Positions 1 to 7,971 of a stretch of 64,000 bases of DNA are shown piece by piece. The stretch spans positions 6,957,001 to 7,021,000 of the forward strand of contig NZ_CP017659.1 in NCBI RefSeq assembly GCF_015326965.1, in the 5' to 3' direction. A program made the translations under genes and the position numbers. How positions within the stretch are numbered: the first letter of the stretch is position 1; every line of letters starts with the position of its first letter. The notes beneath the pieces are model-generated. The model was not told where the DNA came from, did not search any database, and saw nothing but the letters and a program-made list of their open reading frames with translations. This DNA is from Paenibacillus sp. JZ16 (GTDB lineage: Bacteria; Bacillota; Bacilli; Paenibacillales; Paenibacillaceae).

Positions 1-249
1 GATAAAGCCATGCCGTTCATTTGGATTGGTTGTTTTATCGGTATGGTCGGCCTGGTCATGGGCTTTTATTTCACCCATCGCCGGATCTGGCTGCGTATTG
101 ATAACGGAACGCTGACACTTGGCGCACATACGAACAAGAACTGGTTTGGGCTGCGCAAGGAGGTCTCCGCGATCCTCAAGCAAATGAATATCGAAGTCGA
201 TGAAAAGTCATTGGAGAATAACAGGGGGACTAAGGATGAATCTAATTGA
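1..249 (+). CDS. resB: Cytochrome c biogenesis protein ResB, C-terminal end (partial)
   Basis: This frame is open from the first base of the window and ends at a TGA at 247-249, giving the last 82 residues of a longer protein. A hydrophobic stretch (about residues 4-25, rich in Phe, Ile and Gly) is followed by HRRIW and a short polar tail, which is how ResB/CcsB proteins end: a last membrane helix and a cytoplasmic tail. ResB works with ResC to move haem across the membrane and attach it to apocytochrome c. The 14-bp overlap with resC and the following resD and resE support the call. The N-terminal part lies outside the window, so the identification rests on context and the tail. Confidence 0.8.
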   Translation, partial: DKAMPFIWIGCFIGMVGLVMGFYFTHRRIWLRIDNGTLTLGAHTNKNWFGLRKEVSAILKQMNIEVDEKSLENNRGTKDESN

Positions 250-1489
250 TTTTAGCGGCAACGCATTTATCGTTGCCTTTACCTTGTATTGTGCGGCATT
301 TATCATGTATGCACTTGCCGTTATGGGACGACGGTTCCGCAAGCGGGACCCGGAAGCCCATTTGGCTAAATGGGGGAAAATCGCATTTGTTACGGCATCG
401 ATCGGTTTGATCGGACATCTGCTGTACTTCTTTACGAGATGGGCGGGCTCTGGTCATGTGCCTGTCAGCAACATGTATGAGTTTATGACCTTCTTGTCGA
501 TGGCAATCATGATTGCCTTCCTCGTACTTTATTTTATCTACAAAAAATCGCTGCTCGGATTGTTTGCCCTGCCGCTGGCGATTCTGATCATGGCATATGC
601 AGCCGTGTTTCCGCAGGAGGTGCAGCCGCTGATTCCATCGCTTCAGTCTTATTGGCTGGGGATTCACGTAACCTTGGCTGCGCTGGGCGATGCATTTTTT
701 GCGGTCGGTTTTATTGCCGGCTTGATGCACCTGCTCCGTACCGTTAACTTTAGCGGGACAGATAAGGGCGCACGCAGAGAACAGCGCTGGCTTGAACTCT
801 GCATGTTTGCCATCGTGATACTGATCGGATTTATTTTGTCGGTGTACAGCTTCCGTGCAAGCGGATATCAGGCTGAGTTTAACCAGACTTTGGTTGACCC
901 GAAGACAGAAAATAGTACAATAGTAAAAGTGGAATATAACATGCCACCGCTTGTTGCACCTTATAAAAGCGAGACGGAGAGCATGCAGTCCTTCTTGGGC
1001 ATGAAATCTCCACTCATGGAAGCTCCGTCCTGGATGCACGGCGTGAATGCGGGGCGTAAGCTGAATACGGTAATATGGTCGCTGATCACGGGGGTGATCC
1101 TGTACGGGTTGCTCCGCCTGATTCTGCGTAAGCCGCTAGCAAAATTCATTCAGCCTGCACTGAATAGATTGGATCCGGACGATCTGGATGAAATCAGCTA
1201 TCGCGCCATTGCGATCGGATTCCCGGTATTTACGCTGGGTGGTCTCATATTCGCCATGATCTGGGCTGAAATTGCATGGGGCCGGTTCTGGGGCTGGGAT
1301 CCGAAGGAAGTGTGGGCGCTTATTACATGGTTGTTCTACAGCGTGTACCTTCATTTACGGCTATCGCGCGGTTGGCAGGGGAAACACTCGTCCTGGCTGT
1401 CCGTTATCGGCTTTATCGTGGTCATGTTTACGCTGGTCGGCGTCAACTTGATTATCGCGGGTCTGCATTCCTATGCGGGAACCGATTAA
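236..1489 (+). CDS. resC: Cytochrome c biogenesis protein ResC (CcsA/CcmF family)
   Basis: A 417-residue polytopic membrane protein, the haem-handling partner of ResB in system II cytochrome c maturation. The family signature is the Trp-rich WD segment near residues 345-360 (WGRFWGWDPKEVW), which presents haem at the outer face of the membrane. Conserved His residues flank it, for example in GLHSYAG close to the C terminus. I chose the ATG at 236 because GGGGGAC lies just upstream; an upstream GTG at 200 would add 12 unlikely residues inside resB. The gene overlaps resB by 14 bp, so translation is probably coupled. An inverted repeat with a short T-run follows it. Confidence 0.94.
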   Translation: MNLIDFSGNAFIVAFTLYCAAFIMYALAVMGRRFRKRDPEAHLAKWGKIAFVTASIGLIGHLLYFFTRWAGSGHVPVSNMYEFMTFLSMAIMIAFLVLYFIYKKSLLGLFALPLAILIMAYAAVFPQEVQPLIPSLQSYWLGIHVTLAALGDAFFAVGFIAGLMHLLRTVNFSGTDKGARREQRWLELCMFAIVILIGFILSVYSFRASGYQAEFNQTLVDPKTENSTIVKVEYNMPPLVAPYKSETESMQSFLGMKSPLMEAPSWMHGVNAGRKLNTVIWSLITGVILYGLLRLILRKPLAKFIQPALNRLDPDDLDEISYRAIAIGFPVFTLGGLIFAMIWAEIAWGRFWGWDPKEVWALITWLFYSVYLHLRLSRGWQGKHSSWLSVIGFIVVMFTLVGVNLIIAGLHSYAGTD

Positions 1490-1517
1490 TTGTCAATAGA
1501 ATAGCAGTGAATGATCA

Positions 1518-1562
1518 ATCAGAAGGGCCCTTTCTTAATCAAGAGGGCCACTTCTGATTTTC
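1518..1562 (+). terminator. Hairpin terminator between resC and resD
   Basis: An imperfect inverted repeat (ATCAGAAG with GGCCCT at 1518-1530, complementary to AGGGCC with CTTCTGAT up to about 1558) is followed by TTTTCCC. It would end or weaken resABC transcription before resD, which suggests that resDE also has its own start. Confidence 0.65.
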
Positions 1563-1590
1563 CCTATAAAAATGAAGGAGTTGGCCGCCA

Positions 1591-2307
1591 ATGTCAGAGC
1601 ACGGAAATCGTATTCTTGTTGTTGATGATGAAGAACGGATTCGCCGCTTGTTAAAAATGTATTTGGAGAAGGAAGGGTATGAAATCGAAGAGGCGGAGGA
1701 TGGAGAAACTGCTCTTCGCAAAGCAAGCTCGGAAGATTACGGGCTCGTTATTCTGGACGTCATGCTGCCCGGCATGGACGGCGTCGAAGTGTGCACCCGT
1801 CTCCGCCAGGTGAAGTCTACGCCTATTCTCATGCTGACTGCCAAGGGTGAGGAGATAAATCGCGTACAGGGATTTGAAGTGGGAGCCGACGATTATGTTG
1901 TGAAGCCGTTTAGTCCGCGCGAGGTGATCTATCGCGTGAAGGCGATTTTGCGCCGCTCATCCGCTACGGCCTATTTGAGCAAGGAACCAAACCCAAGCAA
2001 TAGCATTGTTTTCCCTCATTTGATTATTGAACATGATGCTCACCGCGTGACGGCCGGCGGGCATGAAATCAGTTTGACGCCGAAGGAGTATGAGCTTCTG
2101 CACTACCTGGCCTCGTCCCCGGACAAAGTATTCTCCCGGGAAGAACTGCTTAAGGACGTATGGAATTATGAATTTTTCGGCGATCTTCGCACAGTCGATA
2201 CTCACGTGAAGCGGCTGCGGGAGAAGTTAAATAAGGTATCCGCGGAATCCGCAGCGATGATTACGACCGTATGGGGAGTAGGCTACAAGCTGGAGGTCCC
2301 GAAGTAA
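1591..2307 (+). CDS. resD: Response regulator ResD (OmpR/PhoB family)
   Basis: A 238-residue response regulator. The receiver domain (residues about 7-120) has the acidic pair D12/D13, the phospho-acceptor D56 in VILDVMLPG, T83 and K105 in VVKPFSP. The C-terminal winged-helix DNA-binding domain (about 140-237) has LTPKEYELL and the recognition-helix segment TVDTHVKRLREK. In Bacillus, ResD activates aerobic and anaerobic respiration genes, including resABC, ctaA and the qcr operon; qcrABC is also present in this window. Start at ATG with a GAAGGAG site. It is followed after one base by the kinase gene. Confidence 0.93.
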   Translation: MSEHGNRILVVDDEERIRRLLKMYLEKEGYEIEEAEDGETALRKASSEDYGLVILDVMLPGMDGVEVCTRLRQVKSTPILMLTAKGEEINRVQGFEVGADDYVVKPFSPREVIYRVKAILRRSSATAYLSKEPNPSNSIVFPHLIIEHDAHRVTAGGHEISLTPKEYELLHYLASSPDKVFSREELLKDVWNYEFFGDLRTVDTHVKRLREKLNKVSAESAAMITTVWGVGYKLEVPK

Positions 2308-2308
2308 C

Positions 2309-3742
2309 GTGAGTTTTTGGAGATCACTCGTCGGCAAGCTTTGGATTACGATAACCTGTTTAGTCGCGTGCGTGCTGCTGACGCTCGGATTATTTTTGCT
2401 CCCCTATATCGATACCACGTTTGCGAATTCGGATGCCATCAAACGTTTATTTACTTATGTGGCCATTATCGGTTTTTCGATGACCACCTTTTTCGGGTTG
2501 TTTCTGTTAACGAAGATTACCCAGCCCATGCAGCAGCTCATTGAGGCAGCCAATGACATCCGTAAAGGGAAATATGGCACTCGGCTAAATCTTGTGACCA
2601 GTGACGAGATTGGCGAGCTGGCCAATACGTTCAACCATATGGCAGCAGAGCTGGAAACGAATATCCGCAACTTGAACCATGAGAAGGAGCATCTGTCCAG
2701 TGTGCTGAGAAGCATGAGTGACGCGGTGATTACATTTGATAACCACGGTCAGGTCATTCTGGTGAACCCTCCAGGGCAGGAAATCATGAAAACCTGGAAA
2801 GGGCTGGAGTGGGATGATGAGCTGCAGGGCGGAGGCTGGGCGGCCGATGTCATGCCGAAACCGCTCAGTGAGCTCTATTATGCCACCGTGAACGAAGGGA
2901 AGGACCAAAGCGCTGACCTGCATGTGAAGCAGGGAATTTGGTCGGCACATATGGCCCCCTTATATTCGGATGAAGTGATCCGCGGCGCCGTTGTTGTATT
3001 AAGGGATATTACCGAGCAGGTCACGCTGGAGAAGATGCGTACGGATTTCATTGCCAACGTGTCGCACGAAATCCGGACGCCGCTGTCCATGATGCAGGGC
3101 TACAGTGAAGCGCTGCTTGACGGGATGGCGGCTTCACCGGAGGAGAGCAGGGAGCTGATACAGGTGATTCATGAGGAATCCCTGCGGATGGGCCGGCTGG
3201 TGAAGGATCTGCTTGATTTAACCCGTATGGAAGCAGGGCATGCAGAGTTGTCCCTGCGCGAGATGGATGCAGGTGAACTGTGTGAAAGGGTATACCGGAA
3301 GTTCACCGTTCGTGCCAAGGAGCGCGAGATTGATCTTCAGCTCAACAAACTTCACTCGAATCTTCTGCTCGAAGCGGCGGATGAAGATAAGCTTGAGCAG
3401 GTGTTGACCAATCTGCTGGATAATGCTTTTCGTCATACGCCTTCAGGCAAGCAGATCCGAATCATTGCCGATCGGATTACCGTATCGAATACAGAGGCGC
3501 TCCAGGTGAAGATTAGCGACCAAGGCGTCGGTATTCCGCCTGAAGATCTGCCTTTTGTTTTTGAGCGATTCTACAAGGCCGACAAAGCGCGTGTGCGGGG
3601 GGAGACGGTGGGAACCGGCATAGGCCTCGCCATCGTGAAAAATATCGTGACAGCGCATCATGGCACGATTAACGCAACAAGTGAAGTAGGCGAAGGAACG
3701 GTGTTTACGATGATCATTCCTACAAAATCGGCAGAATCTTAG
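2309..3742 (+). CDS. resE: Sensor histidine kinase ResE, with a very short outer loop
   Basis: A 477-residue membrane histidine kinase, partner of ResD. Order: TM1 about 9-33, a loop of only about 12 residues, TM2 about 46-68, HAMP about 70-120, a PAS-like region about 130-235, the HisKA box with H253 in NVSHEIRTPLS, and a HATPase domain with N, G1 (DQGVGIPPEDL), F and G2 boxes. B. subtilis ResE is about 589 residues and has a large extracytoplasmic domain, which this protein lacks; sensing would have to rest on the PAS and membrane parts. It starts at GTG one base after the resD stop, with GGAGG inside the resD end. A strong terminator follows. Confidence 0.9.
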   Translation: MSFWRSLVGKLWITITCLVACVLLTLGLFLLPYIDTTFANSDAIKRLFTYVAIIGFSMTTFFGLFLLTKITQPMQQLIEAANDIRKGKYGTRLNLVTSDEIGELANTFNHMAAELETNIRNLNHEKEHLSSVLRSMSDAVITFDNHGQVILVNPPGQEIMKTWKGLEWDDELQGGGWAADVMPKPLSELYYATVNEGKDQSADLHVKQGIWSAHMAPLYSDEVIRGAVVVLRDITEQVTLEKMRTDFIANVSHEIRTPLSMMQGYSEALLDGMAASPEESRELIQVIHEESLRMGRLVKDLLDLTRMEAGHAELSLREMDAGELCERVYRKFTVRAKEREIDLQLNKLHSNLLLEAADEDKLEQVLTNLLDNAFRHTPSGKQIRIIADRITVSNTEALQVKISDQGVGIPPEDLPFVFERFYKADKARVRGETVGTGIGLAIVKNIVTAHHGTINATSEVGEGTVFTMIIPTKSAES

Positions 3743-3764
3743 GGAATGTCTCCGCAAAAGACAA

Positions 3765-3792
3765 AACACGCTCGCAAGGAGCGTGTTTTTTT
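3765..3792 (+). terminator. Intrinsic terminator of resDE
   Basis: A 9-bp perfect stem (AACACGCTC at 3765-3773 with GAGCGTGTT at 3779-3787), a 5-base loop, and then a run of T. Confidence 0.9.
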
Positions 3793-3803
3793 GTTGAAAT
3801 AAA

Positions 3804-3842
3804 GGGGTTAATCTTGTTCTACGTGGAACAATGATTAACCCC
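3804..3842 (-). terminator. Terminator of serA (minus strand)
   Basis: A 10-bp perfect inverted repeat, GGGGTTAATC at 3804-3813 and its complement GATTAACCCC at 3833-3842. It lies just after the serA stop on the minus strand and is followed there by TTTATTT. Together with the resE terminator it insulates the convergent pair. Confidence 0.7.
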
Positions 3843-3866
3843 TTATTGTCTTATTCTGGCCTGAAT

Positions 3867-5459
3867 TTAGCCCAGCGCGATTTGCTGCGCGGTGTTCAGT
3901 TCCGACAGCCCGGCAAGCTTGACCAGAACGTCTTTAGGAACGTCTTTATCCACCGTCAGAAGCATGATGGCTTCACCGCCGATGACTTTACGTCCAACCT
4001 GCATGGAGGCGATATTGACATCGTTCTCGCCGAGCAGGGTTCCGACACGACCGATAATGCCCGGTTTGTCGTTATGGGAGATCAGAATCAGATGACCTTC
4101 CGGAGAGATATCGACCGGGAATTTATCCAGACGGACAATCCGTTCGCCGTAACCGAGCAGGAGTGTACCTGCGACAATTCGCTCCAAACCGTTTTGCGTT
4201 TTAAGCGTAACGGTAACGAGGTTGGTGAAGTCTTTGGTTTTTGGTGTCTGGGAGACAACGACGTGAAGATCACGGCTTTTTGCCAAATGCATGGAGTTTA
4301 CGATATTCACTTCGTTTCCGAGATGACGTTCCAGCACACCCTTCACGATGTACCGGGTCAAGGCCTGCGTATCGACTTCAGCCAGCTCGCCTGCATAGTC
4401 AACGTGAATCTCCTTCACCGCGTGTGCGGTGATCTGAGCCGCTACACTGCCCAATTTCTCGCCGAGCGAGAAGTAAGGCTGCAGTTTGTTCATTACGCTG
4501 GCCGCTACAAGCGGGAAGTTGACCGCATTCTTAAACGGCTCGTTGCGCAGGATATGAAGCACTTGTTCCGACACGTCAATCGCAACGTTCTCCTGAGCCT
4601 CAACGGTAGATGCACCCAAATGCGGGGTTACGATAACCTTTGGATGGTTCAGGAATGGATGATCGCTTTCAGGCGGCTCATGTTCGAATACGTCAAATGC
4701 GGCTCCGGCAACAATGCCTTCATCGATCGCTTCCACAAGGGCGCGTTCGTCAATGATGCCGCCGCGGGCGCAGTTCACGATCCGCATGCCGCGTTTCATC
4801 ATTTCGAATTGCGGTCTTGCGATCATATGGCGGGTTTCCGGCGTAAGCGGAGTATGGACCGTAATGAAGTCGGCGCTGCGGATAATGTTATCCACCGAGG
4901 AGAGTGTCACGCCCAGTTTGTCCGCACGCTCTTCCGTCAGGAACGGATCGAAAGCAAGAATGTTCATGCCGAATGCCTTGGCGCGTTTAGCCACCTCGCT
5001 GCCGATTCGGCCCATTCCCATGACACCCAGCGTTTTGTTACGAAGCTCAACGCCGAGGAAGGATTTGCGGTCCCAGGATCCGTTCACCGTTTTGGCATAG
5101 GCCTGAGGGATGTGACGGGCGAGGGCAATCATCATGGCAAACGTATGCTCCGCTGTTGTAATCGTGTTACCGTCTGGCGCATTGATAACAACGATCCCGC
5201 GCTTCGTAGCAGCCTCAAGATCAATGTTGTCAACGCCAACGCCAGCACGGCCGACAACCTTGAGATTAGTTCCCGCATTCATAATGCGTTCTGTCACACG
5301 TGTCTGACTCCGTACGAGGAGTCCGTCGTATTCACCGATAATGGCAGTGAGCTCATCCTCGTTGAGCCCGGTTTTTTTGTCTACCTGCACATCGGCGGCA
5401 TCCATTAACTGCTGGATCCCCAAATCACTGATCGGATCCGATACCAATACTTTAAACAT
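3867..5459 (-). CDS. serA: D-3-phosphoglycerate dehydrogenase
   Basis: Catalyses the first step of serine synthesis, NAD-dependent oxidation of 3-phosphoglycerate to 3-phosphohydroxypyruvate. The 530 residues have the long-form layout: a substrate and NAD-binding core (dinucleotide motif GMGRIG at 148-153; catalytic NCARGGIIDE, the DVFEHEPP Glu and the TPHLGAST His), an intervening ASB-type domain, and a C-terminal ACT domain that begins near LILISHNDKPGIIGRVG and normally binds serine for feedback control. Start ATG at 5459 with GGAGG 9 bases upstream. A T-box leader and a good promoter lie upstream, so synthesis probably rises when tRNA-Ser is uncharged. It is a single-gene transcript. Confidence 0.97.
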   Translation of the reverse strand: MFKVLVSDPISDLGIQQLMDAADVQVDKKTGLNEDELTAIIGEYDGLLVRSQTRVTERIMNAGTNLKVVGRAGVGVDNIDLEAATKRGIVVINAPDGNTITTAEHTFAMMIALARHIPQAYAKTVNGSWDRKSFLGVELRNKTLGVMGMGRIGSEVAKRAKAFGMNILAFDPFLTEERADKLGVTLSSVDNIIRSADFITVHTPLTPETRHMIARPQFEMMKRGMRIVNCARGGIIDERALVEAIDEGIVAGAAFDVFEHEPPESDHPFLNHPKVIVTPHLGASTVEAQENVAIDVSEQVLHILRNEPFKNAVNFPLVAASVMNKLQPYFSLGEKLGSVAAQITAHAVKEIHVDYAGELAEVDTQALTRYIVKGVLERHLGNEVNIVNSMHLAKSRDLHVVVSQTPKTKDFTNLVTVTLKTQNGLERIVAGTLLLGYGERIVRLDKFPVDISPEGHLILISHNDKPGIIGRVGTLLGENDVNIASMQVGRKVIGGEAIMLLTVDKDVPKDVLVKLAGLSELNTAQQIALG

Positions 5460-5617
5460 GGTTTCTCTTCCTCCTTAAAATCCTCTATAAAATGCGGTAC
5501 TGCAATATTGAATAAGGATTACGCGGGGCGTATTCCGTTATACACCAAAGATTCCAAGTAAAGCTGCAAGAGGTCTATACAGGTTTGACGCGGTGTCGTG
5601 GCAAAGAGACAGGAACA

Positions 5618-5893
5618 TAAAAAAACTCCCAATCCGCATACTACCTCCGTAGTAAGGGACGAGAGTTATTCGTGGTGCCACCCTTATTCGCTGCCATGTT
5701 GCGGCAGCCTCAAGCGGTCTGTTCAGACCATGATTGGTAACGGATATCATCCGATTTGCGCCTACTTCAAGTTTCAGCGAAATATCTCAGGAACGCTCAA
5801 GAATACTTTTACGCCACCGATTTACACCAACCATCGGCTCTCTGAGGACGTTACAGCATCTCTTTTCCATCATCGGTTTTCACAGATTAATTT
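5618..5893 (-). promoter_or_regulatory. T-box riboswitch leader of serA
   Basis: Read on the minus strand, the region has the conserved T-box core AGGGTGGCACCACG (5684 down to 5671), preceded by hairpins that fit stem III (GCTGCC/GGCAGC and GGTCTG/CAGACC) and by a stem I apical part with AGAGAGCCGATGG. After the core comes a competing terminator: AACTC near 5667 pairs with GAGTT before a run of seven T at 5625-5619. Such leaders bind a specific tRNA and read through when it is uncharged. A UCC triplet at 5792-5790 is a possible serine specifier; this assignment is inferred from the gene and the local fold, not proven. Confidence 0.93.
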
Positions 5894-5899
5894 TTTCAT

Positions 5900-5928
5900 A
5901 ATGTATCATGGCTCTAACATTGTGTCAA
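5900..5928 (-). promoter_or_regulatory. SigA-type promoter of the serA leader
   Basis: On the minus strand TTGACA (5928-5923), a 17-base spacer, and TACATT (5905-5900). Transcription would start near 5893, just before the T-box stem I. Confidence 0.75.
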
Positions 5929-5983
5929 TAGGTGTTTATTCCGTTCATGGGCCTTAAAGCAGGGGAAGAATCAAGGGATAGCC

Positions 5984-6013
5984 TTGAATGTCATGCCGTT
6001 AATTTGCTATGAT
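5984..6013 (+). promoter_or_regulatory. Candidate promoter for the CPBP protease group
   Basis: TTGAAT, an 18-base spacer and TATGAT, about 95 bases upstream of the CPBP start. It is a moderate match only. The rest of 5930-6108 shows nothing else I can name. Confidence 0.4.
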
Positions 6014-6108
6014 GCATATGCCCGCCTATGATTGAATGATTCTGATATTACTATGGTTGTATACGATGATAATCTTAAAAATCAAGATGAAAGACAGGCC
6101 CATCTTCT

Positions 6109-6708
6109 ATGAAAAAATTTAAAATACGCGTAAAAAGAATCGAAGCCCACCAATTAAACGATCGGCTGCTGCTTATTAATCTGTATCTTACCCAAGCATT
6201 GACACTTATTGCAGGGTTGATCTGGATCCTGTTTCAGCAGAGGAATCCGTTTGGGCTCTTTGTCATTCCGAAGGATATCGAGTTCGTTTATTGGGGGCTC
6301 GGGCTTGCTGCTGCCATGCTGGTAGTGGATTTTGTATTATCCCGGTTTGTGTCAGAGGATAGTATGGACGATGGCGGAATCAATGAAATGCTGTTCCGCA
6401 AAAGGCCGGTTTGGCATATTTTTGTTATAGCTTTGGTTGTATCCATCTGCGAGGAGTTATTGTTTCGGGGAGCCATCCAGCATGCGTTCGGACCGTACTG
6501 GACGAGTATTTTGTTCGCGCTTATTCATGTCAGATATTTAAAGCATTGGCTTCCAACCGGGTGGGTTTTCTTAAGCAGTTACGGTCTGGGCTACGTCTAT
6601 ATTCAAACGGGTACCATTTGGGCACCAATCCTGTGCCATTTTCTGATTGATTTCATATCAGGAATGTTGATTCGGTTTCGGAGGAAAGAGGAACATGAAC
6701 GAACTTAG
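6109..6708 (+). CDS. CPBP family intramembrane glutamic endopeptidase
   Basis: A 199-residue membrane protein of the CAAX-protease/bacteriocin-processing (CPBP, Abi) family. Visible motifs are EELLFRG at residues 115-121 (motif 1, EExxxR), FALIHV (motif 2, FxxxH) and HFLID near the C terminus (motif 3), all within or next to predicted helices. These residues form the active site in this family. The physiological substrate is not predictable. The ribosome binding site is weak. The gene overlaps the next one by 14 bp and forms a three-gene group with it and a metallophosphoesterase. Confidence 0.85.
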   Translation: MKKFKIRVKRIEAHQLNDRLLLINLYLTQALTLIAGLIWILFQQRNPFGLFVIPKDIEFVYWGLGLAAAMLVVDFVLSRFVSEDSMDDGGINEMLFRKRPVWHIFVIALVVSICEELLFRGAIQHAFGPYWTSILFALIHVRYLKHWLPTGWVFLSSYGLGYVYIQTGTIWAPILCHFLIDFISGMLIRFRRKEEHERT

Positions 6709-7105
6709 CAGAATGCAGCGACATCAGAGCCGAAATAAAAGCCGCAAAAACAAGTCAACGGCTCAAACAGAAAAAAGACCGGCAGCGAAGTCGCGACAAG
6801 CGGATGAAACGCGGAGCCGATCTAAATCGCCACCCCGAGCAAGCTCCGTGGAGCAAAAGTCCCAGAGCAGCACGACAGCGGACGGTTTGAGCCGTTCGAG
6901 ATCGACCCGGTCACGTCAGCGTCAAACAGAGGAAGAAGTGTCTGCTCCAAAACGCACGAATACATATTCCTCGTACCGCGTAAGAATGAGCAAATGGTTT
7001 GTGAACTCATTGATCGTCATTTTCATATTGTTAATGGTAGGTCTTCTGTGGTGGGGACTTATCGGAGCACCTCCATTAAAGGAGTTGTTAAAGGAGTTAC
7101 TATGA
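6695..7105 (+). CDS. Basic Ser/Arg/Lys-rich protein with one C-terminal membrane segment
   Basis: 136 residues, not recognised. Residues about 1-90 are low in complexity and strongly basic (many Arg, Ser, Lys and Gln, with SRSRSTRSRQR-like runs), likely disordered and cytoplasmic. One hydrophobic helix (about 105-125, LIVIFILLMVGLLWWGLI) sits near the end. This looks like a tail-anchored membrane protein that could bind acidic polymers; that is inference only. A good GGAGGAAAGAGG site precedes ATG 6695. It overlaps the CPBP gene upstream and shares ATGA with the metallophosphoesterase downstream, so the three are probably co-translated. Confidence 0.75.
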   Translation: MNELSRMQRHQSRNKSRKNKSTAQTEKRPAAKSRQADETRSRSKSPPRASSVEQKSQSSTTADGLSRSRSTRSRQRQTEEEVSAPKRTNTYSSYRVRMSKWFVNSLIVIFILLMVGLLWWGLIGAPPLKELLKELL

Positions 7106-7920
7106 GTGTGTTGATGTGGATAGCAGGTGCTGCGGCACTCGGAGCAGGCGCTATCGGCTGGATGAGGGCTGAGGCCAGGGGCTATCGGGTGCGTGAGGAA
7201 GAAGTCGTATCCGAACGTATCCCTCACTCGTTTGACGGGTTTCGGATATTGTTCATCACCGATATACATCGCAGACAATTGTCAGAAGAAAAGCTATTAT
7301 CCAATCTTTCATCGGTGGATTGCGTACTGCTTGGCGGAGATATCACGGAAAAAGGAGTGCCCCTTCAGCGGTTGAGGCATAACATGTCGGTGCTGGTCCG
7401 TATCGCACCCGTCTATGCCGTCCTGGGGAATCATGATCTCAATGCAGGCAAGGACGCTGTCCGTAAAGCGTTGCGGGAGAGCGGCGTTATGCTGCTGAAT
7501 GACAAGACCGTTACGTTACAACGGAGTAACGAGTTAATTGTTCTCAGCGGTGTAAGGCAGCCAGCCAGCCGGAAACACCCTTACACAAGATTTCGGGGGA
7601 ATGCAGCCGAAGACCAGTATCACATCATTCTGGTGCATGATCCGATATGGATCAAGGACAAGGATGTGGTGCATGGGGATCTGGTGCTTGCAGGACATAC
7701 CCATGGGGGACAGATCGTGCTGCCGTTGGCCGGAGCCGTTCGTCTGACGCGCTTCTACAAGAAGTTTAAATCCGGATGGTATGCACTGCCGAGAAAGACG
7801 GGCGAAACCGAACATTCTTCCAGGATGCTGATCAGCCGGGGATTCGGTACTTCCCATATCCCGCTGCGCTTGCAATGTCCCGCAGAATACCATGTGATTA
7901 CATTACGCAAAAAACCTTAA
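7102..7920 (+). CDS. Membrane-anchored metallophosphoesterase
   Basis: 272 residues: an N-terminal hydrophobic anchor (about 3-20) followed by a calcineurin-like phosphoesterase domain. The metal-binding motifs are present in order: D54-x-H56 (ITDIH), G78-G-D80, G109-NHD112 and G198-HTH201 followed by GGQI. This matches the YkuE/YaeI-like group of membrane-associated phosphodiesterases; the substrate is unknown. Start at ATG 7102 (AAAGGAG upstream and an ATGA overlap with the previous stop); an in-frame ATG at 6994 would read through the upstream gene. The stop codon lies within the terminator stem. Confidence 0.88.
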   Translation: MSVLMWIAGAAALGAGAIGWMRAEARGYRVREEEVVSERIPHSFDGFRILFITDIHRRQLSEEKLLSNLSSVDCVLLGGDITEKGVPLQRLRHNMSVLVRIAPVYAVLGNHDLNAGKDAVRKALRESGVMLLNDKTVTLQRSNELIVLSGVRQPASRKHPYTRFRGNAAEDQYHIILVHDPIWIKDKDVVHGDLVLAGHTHGGQIVLPLAGAVRLTRFYKKFKSGWYALPRKTGETEHSSRMLISRGFGTSHIPLRLQCPAEYHVITLRKKP

Positions 7921-7958
7921 TTCGATCGTCAGATGGTGACGGCAGAATTAAGGTTTTT
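7911..7958 (+). terminator. Terminator after the metallophosphoesterase, possibly bidirectional
   Basis: A perfect 13-bp repeat: AAAACCTTAATTC (7911-7923) and GAATTAAGGTTTT (7945-7957). T-rich flanks on both strands suit both this gene and the convergent deacetylase gene. Confidence 0.85.
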
Positions 7959-7971
7959 GTGTTTTCCCGGA

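Noticed and set aside
242..1039. 265-codon minus-strand frame opposite resC
   Set aside because: Antisense shadow; Cys/His/Arg-rich translation and no ribosome site.
3831..5408. 525-codon open frame on the plus strand
   Set aside because: It is antisense to serA over its whole length. serA is certain, and the antisense translation is His/Arg/Phe-rich without any family likeness.
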